A stretch of DNA of 64,000 nucleotides, taken from contig NZ_QZCG01000003.1 of assembly GCF_003591515.1 (NCBI RefSeq), forward strand, positions 62,001-126,000, read 5' to 3'. The stretch comes from Paracoccus onubensis. GTDB lineage: Bacteria > Pseudomonadota > Alphaproteobacteria > Rhodobacterales > Rhodobacteraceae. Each line of letters starts with the position of its first letter. The first letter of the stretch is position 1. Of the stretch, positions 16,949-24,771 are shown piece by piece. The position numbers were made by a program, and so were the translations under genes. The notes under the pieces were generated by a model, which worked only from the letters and a program-made list of their open reading frames with translations, was not told the DNA's origin and ran no database searches.

Positions 16949-17468
16949 ATGAACGCGCACCTCCTACTTCCCTGTCAATACCATGCCGACCCGGCTCTCC
17001 GATGCTGGTCCTTTCAGCTTGATTTGCCTCGGCGAAACCGTTGCTTATGACCCGGACCTCGGCTCATGGCCGGTCCAGACCACCTTCCTCCTGGGCCGGT
17101 TTCGCGAGTTTGACGAGGCCATGGCCAGCGCCATGCGCAGGGGCCGCCCCGGCGGGCTTCGCGCGGAATACCTGCCGGGTTACACACCCAACCTGCTAGC
17201 GCTTCAAGACCACCAACAGCGACTGTGTCTGGCCGGGCAGATCACACCGGCGGGTCTGATCTGGTGCGCGCCTGTCGCCTCCGAGGCGGAAGCGAAGCGC
17301 GTGGTGCATGAGGCATGTCGGTTACGTGGGCAGGCGATGGTGGCCCAGGATCGGGACGAGCGCGATACGGCGCGTGACTTGCGGTTCCATGCAGCAGCCC
17401 TCGATGCCCGTCTGGTCGACCCGGCCTGGCGGGGTATCGTGCAGATCGAGGCGCTTCAGGCTGCCTGA
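16949..17468 (+). pseudogene. Hypothetical protein with N-terminal frameshift
   Basis: The leader SD points to ATG 16949, but that frame ends after about 33 codons at 17050. The long frame (161 codons from ATG 16983) encodes the main protein, with SDAGPFSLICLGETVAYDP and AEAKRVVHEACRLRGQAMVAQ, and has no SD of its own. A one-base change in the C/G run around 16983-16995 would join MNAHLLLPCQYHAD to TRLSDAGPFSL in one frame. Either this copy is frameshifted or translation starts weakly at 16983. Family unknown. Confidence 0.6.
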
Positions 17469-17496
17469 CCTATCGCCAAACTCCCCAACCATCCTC

Positions 17497-17519
17497 GCCC
17501 GGCTTCACGCCGGGCTTTG
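17497..17519 (+). terminator. Hairpin terminator
   Basis: GCCCGGC (17497-17503) pairs with GCCGGGC (17509-17515), followed by TTTGT. It lies just after the gene ending 17468 and before the SD of the next gene. Confidence 0.55.
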
Positions 17520-17537
17520 TCGTTTCAGGAGCCTGAC

Positions 17538-17954
17538 ATGGCCAACTACTACACCCATTTCTCCTGCCTGCTCGATCTGGGCACGCCCGAGAACGCGGCC
17601 CGCGCGCTCGAACTCTACAATGCACTGTCCGAGGAGAACGCTGCCGAAGACCCTCCGTCCGAGGGTTTCCTTTTGTCCATCCAGCCCGAGCATGGCAGCA
17701 CACGGCTCTGGATACGCGACGACGAAACCGGCGATCCCGCGCATGTCATCCAGTTCGTCAAGCGCTGCGCCGCCGCGTTCGACCTGACCGGATTGTGGGG
17801 TTTCCAATATGCCACCACCTGCTCACAAGCGCGGGTGAACGCCTTCGGCGGCGGCGCGCATGTTCTCGATCTCGCCACCGGCGAGACCATGGGCTGGGTC
17901 ATCAGCGGCAGTTGGCTGGAGATCGTTCTGGACGGAGGCGATCCCTATGCCTGA
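17538..17954 (+). CDS. Conserved hypothetical protein
   Basis: A 138-aa acidic soluble protein beginning MANYYTHFSCLLDLGTPENAARALELYNAL. It contains IQPEHGSTRLWIRDDETGDPAHVIQFV and ends with GSWLEIVLDGG. I recognise it only as a type of protein seen on plasmids and phage-like islands; no function is known. CAGGAG precedes ATG 17538. It overlaps the following gene by 8 bp, indicating an operon. Confidence 0.62.
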   Translation: MANYYTHFSCLLDLGTPENAARALELYNALSEENAAEDPPSEGFLLSIQPEHGSTRLWIRDDETGDPAHVIQFVKRCAAAFDLTGLWGFQYATTCSQARVNAFGGGAHVLDLATGETMGWVISGSWLEIVLDGGDPYA

Positions 17955-18591
17955 GATCATCGAAACCACCGTCTATCGGCTCGACGAGCTTTCCGACGAG
18001 GCTAAGGACAAGGCCCGCGCCTGGTATCGCGAGGGAGGCTTCGACTACGACTGGTATGATGCCGTCTATGAGGATTTCCAGCAGATCGCGGAAATCCTCG
18101 GCATCGACTTCAAGACCCGCACCATCCGCCTCATGGGCGGCGGGTCGCGTCAGGAGCCTCGTATCTTCTTCTCGGGCTTCTGGTCACAAGGGGACGGCGC
18201 GTCGTTCGAGAGCTATTACGCCTACCGGAAGAACGCCACGGTGGAGATCCGGTCCTACGCCCCGCTGGACTCTATTCTGCACGGCATCGCCGATGCCCTT
18301 CAGGCGATCCAGCGCCGCAATTTCTACCAGCTTCGCGCCGACGTCAGCCATCGCGGTCATTATTACCATGAGTATTGCATGGCGGTTTCCGTTGAGCGCG
18401 ACAGTCCAACCGGGCAGGGCATGACCGCCGATGCCGAGGAGATCGTCATCGAGGCGCTGCGCGATCTCGCTCGCTGGCTCTATCGCAAGCTTGAGCGGGA
18501 ATACGAATACCTGACCTCGGATGAGGCGGTCGACGAGACGATCACCGCTAACGAATACACCTTCACTGCTGATGGCCGGCGATTCGGATGA
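17947..18591 (+). CDS. Conserved hypothetical protein (plasmid/phage type)
   Basis: A 214-aa acidic protein. The N-terminus VYRLDELSDEAKDKARAWYREG is followed by DYDWYDAVYEDFQQIAEILGI, and then by a beta-rich segment with FFSGFWSQGDGASFE. Relatives are sometimes labelled antitoxin of a stability system, but nothing in the sequence proves that. The start at 17947 lies inside the end of the previous gene. It directly precedes the parDE operon, which has its own operator. Function unknown. Confidence 0.6.
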   Translation: MPEIIETTVYRLDELSDEAKDKARAWYREGGFDYDWYDAVYEDFQQIAEILGIDFKTRTIRLMGGGSRQEPRIFFSGFWSQGDGASFESYYAYRKNATVEIRSYAPLDSILHGIADALQAIQRRNFYQLRADVSHRGHYYHEYCMAVSVERDSPTGQGMTADAEEIVIEALRDLARWLYRKLEREYEYLTSDEAVDETITANEYTFTADGRRFG

Positions 18592-18624
18592 TCCATCGGC
18601 GGGATGACAAGGGCATCACGAAAT

Positions 18625-18643
18625 GGTATGAATTCCTCATACC
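18625..18643. promoter_or_regulatory. Candidate ParD operator
   Basis: GGTATGA (18625-18631) and TCATACC (18637-18643) form a perfect 7-bp inverted repeat with 5-bp spacer, 15 bases before the parD start. This is the position and size expected for RHH autoregulation. Confidence 0.68.
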
Positions 18644-18658
18644 CAGTGGAGACGCAAC

Positions 18659-18940
18659 ATGGCGAATATCGGAAAGCGCACCGTCAGTCTGCCGGCCGAG
18701 CATACGGCCTTCATCGACGAGCAGGTCGCCTCGGGCAGCTATGCCTCGGCGAGTGAAGTGGTTCGGGCGGGTCTGCGCGCATTGCAGGAACGCAATACGG
18801 CTGTCGAGCGTTGGCTGCGCGAAGAAGTCGCACCGGTCTATGATGCAATGGAGGCGGAGCCCGGCCGCGCCCGATCGGCGGATGAGGTGTTCAGTGCCAT
18901 TCGCGTACATCATGCAAGGACGCTCTCGGGGCGTTCATGA
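18659..18940 (+). CDS. parD: ParD-type antitoxin
   Basis: A 93-aa ribbon-helix-helix protein. KRTVSLPAEHTAFIDEQVASGSYASASEVVRAGLRAL is the N-terminal RHH dimer domain, and the C-terminal half should wrap the toxin. It neutralises ParE and represses its own operon with it, probably at the palindrome 15 bp upstream. Overlap with parE by ATGA is standard for the module, which stabilises the element by post-segregational killing. Confidence 0.9.
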   Translation: MANIGKRTVSLPAEHTAFIDEQVASGSYASASEVVRAGLRALQERNTAVERWLREEVAPVYDAMEAEPGRARSADEVFSAIRVHHARTLSGRS

Positions 18941-19236
18941 AGGAACGCCCCGTAATCTTCAGCCCCGAAGCTGAGGACGATCTTATTGGCGTTTATGACT
19001 GGATCGCTGATGCTGCCTCCCCCATGATTGCCATTGGTTATATCGAGCGGGTAGAAGGATTTTGTCTCCGTCTCGGTATCGGTTCTCACCGCGGCCATCT
19101 TCGATCGGATATCCGGCCAGGTTTGCGCATCCTCGGTTTCGAACGGCGCCTGACGATTGCCTTCGTGGTCGGGGATGAGACCGTCACCATCCTGCGGGTC
19201 TTTGCGGCTGGCAGGAACTGGGAGGCGACATTCTGA
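18937..19236 (+). CDS. parE: ParE-type toxin
   Basis: A 99-aa RelE/ParE-superfamily toxin: FSPEAEDDLIGVYDWIAD at the N-terminus, then the family's RPGLRILGFERRLTIAFVV and ILRVFAAGRNWE ending. ParE toxins typically inhibit DNA gyrase. It is full length and translationally coupled to parD. Some close relatives target other factors, so the target is inferred. Confidence 0.88.
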   Translation: MKERPVIFSPEAEDDLIGVYDWIADAASPMIAIGYIERVEGFCLRLGIGSHRGHLRSDIRPGLRILGFERRLTIAFVVGDETVTILRVFAAGRNWEATF

Positions 19237-19282
19237 TCATAACACCACCCGGTGCGATTCAAAGGCGAGCGATGGAAGAGTA

Positions 19283-19823
19283 TCAGACGTTTTCCTCCGG
19301 ACGATCTGCCCGCCAGGCGTCATCCTTGCGCAATTCATCCAACATCGATTGGTAGCCGGTGATCTTGTCCGCCGTCTGACGGCAGGCCGCATCACTGGTG
19401 TTCAGGGGATGGGTGACCCGCTCTTCGAGCGAGGCTATCATCCCGGTCGTCGGCGAGATCTGTGCCTTGCGGGTGGCGATAGACCCAAGCGGCATGGTTT
19501 CCATGCAGGAACATTTCCAGCCAGGCACCGTGGTAGTCGTTTCCAAGGCCGATAACGGTGCATTCTGGATCAAGGGCATAAACCGTGATCAGATCCCCCT
19601 GCTTCTCTGTCCGTCTCAGACTTTGCGGCCCAGTTATAAGAACATCCGCAATTTTGTAGCACCCGAGCATCCAGCGCATGACCAGATCCGGCTCCTGTCG
19701 CAGAGCTGCGGGAATATCTTCCATCCTGCCTGAGCGAAACGCAGGAAGATGTGCGGTATCAAGGCAGCGCAACTGGTCCGCTGTCTCGGAATAAAATGTC
19801 AGCAGGAATCGCATCGTCAGCAT
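19283..19823 (-). pseudogene. Hypothetical protein broken by a 4-bp tandem duplication
   Basis: The first frame from ATG 19823 (alternative ATG 19814) reads FLLTFYSETADQLRCLDTA through GNDYHGAWLEMFLHG. After DDSL it runs into an unlikely tail. Removing one copy of the tandem CGAGCGAG at 19426-19433 joins DDSL to EERVTHPLNTSD, CRQTADKITGYQSMLDELR and a stop at 19283, giving a coherent 178-aa protein. So the gene is frameshifted by a 4-bp duplication, or ends early at 143 aa. Family not recognised; the SETADQLRCL and LGNDYHGAW segments look conserved. It stands alone on the minus strand. Confidence 0.65.
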
Positions 19824-19946
19824 GCTCGTTTGTTCTGTTGTGGCTGCCGGCGGGTTACTGAAATGAGATAGGCACGGCCATTTGCGCCCGCAAGAGGCGC
19901 GTGGGCATCCCCGTCATTCAACTTCCGTCAACTTTCTGTTCGGGCC

Positions 19947-20240
19947 TCACCGGTTGCAATCGATCCAGCGCGAGAGCAATTGCCGATCACGGAAGCATTC
20001 ATCCGGCACCGTATGCCGCTTGATACGCGCAAGCCGTTCCGCGAAACCGACCTGTTTCGAGGTCGGCAGATTGTCCGGCATTGCCGGTCTCATCCTGGCC
20101 TGGGCATCGATCCAGGCGCTGAGCGCCCGCCGGTCCTGCAATGCCTCCCATGGCAGAAGCGTGTGGTTCCTGACCGCCAGTGACCTCGCATAGGAGATCT
20201 GGCGCGGGGTGGCGGGCAGCGTGAAACTGGTGGAGTCCAT
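19947..20240 (-). CDS. Small protein with internal duplication, under a LexA box
   Basis: A 97-aa basic soluble protein made of two about 40-residue repeats. Each has the pattern T-x-(R/K)-Q-(I/V)-x-(Y/F)-A followed by DRxxLSxWID (DRRALSAWID and DRQLLSRWID). AAGGAG precedes ATG 20240. Its promoter carries an alphaproteobacterial LexA box between -35 and -10, so it should be SOS-induced. No function is known; helical repeats with tryptophan might bind DNA or a repair protein. It is divergent from the helicase gene. Confidence 0.68.
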   Translation of the reverse strand: MDSTSFTLPATPRQISYARSLAVRNHTLLPWEALQDRRALSAWIDAQARMRPAMPDNLPTSKQVGFAERLARIKRHTVPDECFRDRQLLSRWIDCNR

Positions 20241-20269
20241 GGCGAATCTCCTTGTTTGAGCCTGTTCCA

Positions 20270-20298
20270 GATATAGAACATAACGAGAACAAAATCAA
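20270..20298 (-). promoter_or_regulatory. Sigma-70 promoter with LexA box
   Basis: On the minus strand, TTGATT (20293-20298) and TATATC (20270-20275) are separated by 17 bp. The spacer contains GTTC-N7-GTTC (20276-20290), the alphaproteobacterial SOS box. It should drive the gene at 19947-20240. Confidence 0.75.
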
Positions 20299-20366
20299 TT
20301 CCGATGCCTTGGGATTCAGGAAGAGGGAGAGTGGAGCCGGAAGGGATTTGAGCCGGTGCGGTCGAG

Positions 20367-20407
20367 AGAGAGCGCCGCGCGGCTCGGTTCCTTCCGCTCT
20401 CCCGAGG
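20367..20407 (+). promoter_or_regulatory. Leader hairpin family B, copy 2 (before helicase)
   Basis: GAGAGCG (20368-20374) pairs with CGCTCTC (20395-20401), followed by CCGAGG as SD. The sequence aligns with copy 1 at 15943-15986 over the stem, loop and start region. Confidence 0.75.
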
Positions 20408-20415
20408 ATTCCCCG

Positions 20416-23400
20416 ATGACCCTGATTTCCGCATCCGCGGCGGCATCCGCCACCGCGCCGCTTCCGCTCGACCATGACGCTGAGACCGCAGCCTGCGTCT
20501 TCGCCGCCGCCGGCCTGCTGCTACCGCATCTCGAACGCGGCCAGCGCGTCGACGCCGCCACGCTGCGCGGCGCGATGGAAGCCGCCTTCGGTGCGTCCGA
20601 TGCCACCGGCGCCTGGACCTGGAAGGTGGCCTATGACGCCTGCGAGGCGGCGACGGTCCTGTTCCTGCGCAAATACGGAAAAGCGCTTTTCCGAAAAGCC
20701 GGATCTCCTGCCGCGATCCTGCCGCATCTCGGCAAGATCGCCGGCCTGATGCCGACGCATACGCGCCGGTCGGAGGAAGCCCAGACCTTCCAGCAGTTCT
20801 CCACCCCGATCCCGCTCGGCTTCGCAGCCATGACGGCGGCGGCGATCACGCCCGCCGACCGGGTGCTGGAACCCTCGGCCGGAACCGGTCTCCTCGTCAT
20901 CCTGGCCGAGATCGCCGGCGGCTCCTTGCTGCTCAACGAACTCGCCGAGACGCGCGCCGGCCTCTTGTCCTCCCTCTTTCCGGCCCTGTCCGTCACCCGG
21001 CTTGATGCCGCCCAGATCGACGATCACCTCGATCCCGGCCTTGTCCCGACGGTGGTGCTGATGAACCCGCCGTTCTCGGTCGTGGCCAATGTCGAGGGCC
21101 GGATGGCCGATGCCGCCTTCCGCCTTGTCGCCTCGGCGCTGGCGCGCCTTGCGCCGGGCGGGCGGCTCGTCGCCATCACCGGCGCCAGCTTCGCCCCCGA
21201 CAATCCGGCCTGGACGGCCTCCTGGACCCGGCTGCAGGAACGCGGCCGCGTCAGTTTCTCGGCCGCCGTCGACGGCTCGGTCTATGCCAAGCACGGCACG
21301 ACCATCGACACGCGGCTGACCGTCATCGACAAGCTGCCTGCCGACGATCCGACGGTGTTCCCGGCAGCGCCCGGCGTCGCGCCGGACGTGCCCACGCTGA
21401 TGGGTTGGCTGGCGGATCAGTTGCCCCCGCGGCTGCCGGTCGATCCCGGCATTGCCGTGCCGGTTGCCGCAACCACCGCCCCTCGCACGGTGCGTGGCTA
21501 TGTCAACCGGGCCGCGAAGGCCGCACCCGGCGCGCCTCTGGCCGAGCCGGAAGGTGTGCCACTCGCCTATGAGACCGTCGATTGGGCAGCGGCCGAAGAC
21601 GGCCGCCTCTCCGATGCGATCTATGAGGATTACGGTCTTCAGACGATCCGCATCGCCGGAGCGCAGGCGCATCCGACCCAGCTCGTGCAGTCCGCCTCGA
21701 TGGCGAGCATCGCGCCCCCCAAACCGAGCTATCGCCCCACGCTGCCCGCCGACATTCTCGGCAAGCTGTCCGAGGCGCAGTTGGAAACCGTGATCTATGC
21801 CGGCGAGGCCCATGCCGGTTTTCTTGCCGGGGCGTGGACGGTGGACGATACCTTCGACACTCTGTCGGCCGCGCAAGAGGACGCCAAGGACGCCATCCGT
21901 TTCCGGCAGGGTTTCATGATCGGGGATGGCACCGGCGTCGGCAAGGGCCGGGAATCCGCCGCCATCATCCTCGACAACTGGATGCAGGGGCGGCGCAAGG
22001 CGGTCTGGATCTCGAAGTTCGACAAGCTGCTGGAGGATGCGCAGCGCGACTGGTCGGCGCTTAGCATGGAGCGTCTGCTGGTCACGCCGCTGTCGCGATT
22101 CCCCCAAGGCAAGCCGATCACCCTGAACGAAGGCATCCTATTTTTAACCTATGCCACGCTGCGCTCCGACGACCGCGGAGAAAGGGTTTCCAGGGTCAGG
22201 CAGATCGTCGAATGGTTGGGCAAGGACTTCGATGGAGTGGTGATTTTCGACGAGGCGCATGCCATGGCCAATGCCGCCGGCGGCAAGGGAGAGCGCGGCG
22301 ATGTCGCCGCCAGCCAGCAGGGTCGCGCCGGGCTGCGCCTCCAGCACGCCCTGCCGCAGGCCCGCGTCGTCTATGTCTCGGCGACCGGCGCCACCACCGT
22401 CCACAACCTCGCCTATGCGCAGCGGCTCGGCCTCCGGGGCGGCGAGGATTTCCCGTTCTCGACCAGGGCCGAGTTCGTCGAGGCCATCGAGGGCGGTGGC
22501 GTCGCGGCGATGGAGGTCCTGGCCCGCGACCTGCGGGCGCTCGGTCTCTACACCGCCCGTTCGCTGTCGTTCAAAGGCGTCGAATACGAGCTGCTCGACC
22601 ATGAGCTGACGCCGGAACAGGTCCGCATCTACGACAGCTATGCCGATGCCTTCGCCATCATCCACAACAACCTCGATGCGGCGATGCAGGCCGCCAACAT
22701 CACCGGCGGCGACGGCGGTTCCGGCACGTTGAACCGGCAGGCCAAATGTGCGGCGCGCTCGGCCTTTGAATCCGCCAAGCAGCGGTTCTTCGGCCATTTG
22801 TTGACGAGCATGAAGACCCCGACGCTGATCCGCGCGATCACGACCGATCTGGACGCGGGCCATTCTTCCGTCATCCAGATAGTCTCGACCGGCGAGGCGC
22901 TCATGGAGAGGCGGCTGGCGGAGATCCCCACCGAGGAATGGGGCGATCTGAAAATGGATCTATCGCCGCGCGAATATGTCCTGGACTATCTCGCCCATTC
23001 CTTCCCGGTCCAGCTCTACGAGCCCTTCACGGATTCTGAGGGCAACCTGTCCTCGCGGCCGGTCACTCGCGACGGCCAGCCGGTCGAGAGCCGCGAGGCG
23101 GTGGCGCGGCGGGACGAGATGATCGCGAGCCTTGCGAGCCTGCCGCCGGTCCCCGGCGCGCTCGACCAGATCATCCAGCATTTCGGGACCGATACGGTGG
23201 CCGAGGTGACGGGCCGGTCGCGCCGCATCGTCCGCAAACCCGGCAATGGCGTCACCATCGACCGGCTTGTCGTGGAGAACCGCGCGGGGTCGGCCAATCT
23301 GGCCGAGACCCAGGCGTTCATGGACGATGCCAAGCGTGTGCTGGTCTTTTCCGATGCGGGCGGCACGGGCCGGTCGTATCACGCCGAACTCTCGGCGAAG

Positions 23401-24771
23401 AACACCCGGCTGCGAGTCCACTACCTGCTCGAAGCGGGCTGGAAGGCCGATGCGGCCATCCAGGGGCTCGGGCGCACACACCGCACCAACCAGGCGCAAC
23501 CGCCGCTGTTCCGGCCGATCTCGACCAATGTGAAGGCCGAGAAGCGCTTCCTCTCGACCATCGCCCGTCGCCTCGACACGCTGGGCGCGATCACGCGCGG
23601 CCAGCGTCAGACCGGCGGCCAGGGCCTGTTCCGGCCGGAAGATAACCTGGAATCGCACTATGCCCGCGACGCGCTGCGCCAGCTCTATCTCCTGCTGGTG
23701 CGCGGCAAGATCGAGGGTTGCTCACTGGAGCGGTTCGAGGCTGCCACCGGGCTGAAGCTGATGGACTCGAACGGCATCAAGGACGAGTTGCCCGCCATCA
23801 CCACCTTCCTCAACCGTCTGCTGGCGCTGACCATCGAGCTTCAGGGCATCTTGTTCACGGCCTTTGAAGGGTTGCTGACGGCGCGGATCGAGGGCGCCAT
23901 CGCCTCGGGCACCTATGATGCCGGGCTGGAGACGCTGCGGGCGGAGTCGTTCACTGTCACCGACCGGCAGGTGATCTACACCCACCCCCGCACCGGGGCC
24001 GAGACCAGCCTGCTGACCATCACCGAGCGCAAGCGCAACCACCCGGTGACGCTCGACGCCGCCCTTGCCGAACTCGACGATCCACGCGTCAAGCTGCTGA
24101 TCAATGAGCGCTCGGGGCGCGCAGCGGTGCAGATTCCGACCACCAGCGTCATGCTGGACGATGGCGAGATCGAGCGCCGCGTCCGCCTGATCCGGCCGAT
24201 GGAGGCCCAGAACGTCCCGGTCAGGATGATGGGCGAGACCCATTGGGTCGAGGCGGATCGGGATGCCTTCGCTACCGTCTGGCAGGCGGAACTCGCGGAG
24301 GTGCCGGAGTTCGCCGAGTCCACGCTGCATATGGTGACGGGGTTGCTGCTGCCGATCTGGAAGCGGCTGCCGAACGACTCCACCCGCGTCTATCGGCTCC
24401 AGACCGATGCGGGCGAGCGCATCATCGGCCGCAAGGTCTCGCCGGCCTGGGCGGCAAACGCGACCACGACCGGCATCACCTCGGCCATGCCGGAAGATGC
24501 TTTCGCGGCGCTGATGGAAGGCCGGACGATCCTCGATCTCGCCGAGGGGCTCCAGCTTCGCCGGGTCCGGGTCATGGGCGCGAACCGCATCGAACTCTCC
24601 GGTTTTACCGACAGCATGCGCCAGTGCCTCACGGCCTATGGTCTCTTCCACGAGATCATCTCATGGAAGCTGCGCATGTTCGTGCCCGTCGATGCCAGCG
24701 GCCCGACGGTTCTCGGCAAGATCTTCACCCGCTGGCCCGCACTGCGCATCGGCGCGCGCGAGGCGGGGTGA
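20416..24771 (+). CDS. Methylase-strawberry notch helicase fusion
   Basis: A 1451-aa protein. The N-terminal SAM-dependent N6-adenine methylase-like domain has EPSAGTG (about 152) and NPPF (about 216). A superfamily 2 helicase core follows, with GDGTGVGKGRES (about 502) and DEAH (about 610). The strawberry-notch C-terminal domain has GRTHRTNQAQ (about 1018). Such large fusions occur on conjugative plasmids and resemble phage polyvalent proteins such as P1 DarB, which shields DNA from type I restriction. A protective or DNA-processing role on incoming DNA is inferred. Start 20416 is set by the family B leader. The stop overlaps the Toprim gene. Confidence 0.85.
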   Translation: MTLISASAAASATAPLPLDHDAETAACVFAAAGLLLPHLERGQRVDAATLRGAMEAAFGASDATGAWTWKVAYDACEAATVLFLRKYGKALFRKAGSPAAILPHLGKIAGLMPTHTRRSEEAQTFQQFSTPIPLGFAAMTAAAITPADRVLEPSAGTGLLVILAEIAGGSLLLNELAETRAGLLSSLFPALSVTRLDAAQIDDHLDPGLVPTVVLMNPPFSVVANVEGRMADAAFRLVASALARLAPGGRLVAITGASFAPDNPAWTASWTRLQERGRVSFSAAVDGSVYAKHGTTIDTRLTVIDKLPADDPTVFPAAPGVAPDVPTLMGWLADQLPPRLPVDPGIAVPVAATTAPRTVRGYVNRAAKAAPGAPLAEPEGVPLAYETVDWAAAEDGRLSDAIYEDYGLQTIRIAGAQAHPTQLVQSASMASIAPPKPSYRPTLPADILGKLSEAQLETVIYAGEAHAGFLAGAWTVDDTFDTLSAAQEDAKDAIRFRQGFMIGDGTGVGKGRESAAIILDNWMQGRRKAVWISKFDKLLEDAQRDWSALSMERLLVTPLSRFPQGKPITLNEGILFLTYATLRSDDRGERVSRVRQIVEWLGKDFDGVVIFDEAHAMANAAGGKGERGDVAASQQGRAGLRLQHALPQARVVYVSATGATTVHNLAYAQRLGLRGGEDFPFSTRAEFVEAIEGGGVAAMEVLARDLRALGLYTARSLSFKGVEYELLDHELTPEQVRIYDSYADAFAIIHNNLDAAMQAANITGGDGGSGTLNRQAKCAARSAFESAKQRFFGHLLTSMKTPTLIRAITTDLDAGHSSVIQIVSTGEALMERRLAEIPTEEWGDLKMDLSPREYVLDYLAHSFPVQLYEPFTDSEGNLSSRPVTRDGQPVESREAVARRDEMIASLASLPPVPGALDQIIQHFGTDTVAEVTGRSRRIVRKPGNGVTIDRLVVENRAGSANLAETQAFMDDAKRVLVFSDAGGTGRSYHAELSAKNTRLRVHYLLEAGWKADAAIQGLGRTHRTNQAQPPLFRPISTNVKAEKRFLSTIARRLDTLGAITRGQRQTGGQGLFRPEDNLESHYARDALRQLYLLLVRGKIEGCSLERFEAATGLKLMDSNGIKDELPAITTFLNRLLALTIELQGILFTAFEGLLTARIEGAIASGTYDAGLETLRAESFTVTDRQVIYTHPRTGAETSLLTITERKRNHPVTLDAALAELDDPRVKLLINERSGRAAVQIPTTSVMLDDGEIERRVRLIRPMEAQNVPVRMMGETHWVEADRDAFATVWQAELAEVPEFAESTLHMVTGLLLPIWKRLPNDSTRVYRLQTDAGERIIGRKVSPAWAANATTTGITSAMPEDAFAALMEGRTILDLAEGLQLRRVRVMGANRIELSGFTDSMRQCLTAYGLFHEIISWKLRMFVPVDASGPTVLGKIFTRWPALRIGAREAG

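Noticed and set aside
20521..22107. 528-codon minus-strand frame inside the methylase-helicase gene
   Set aside because: Antisense of a clear, motif-rich protein in GC-rich DNA; composition is Gly/Arg-rich as expected for a shadow frame.
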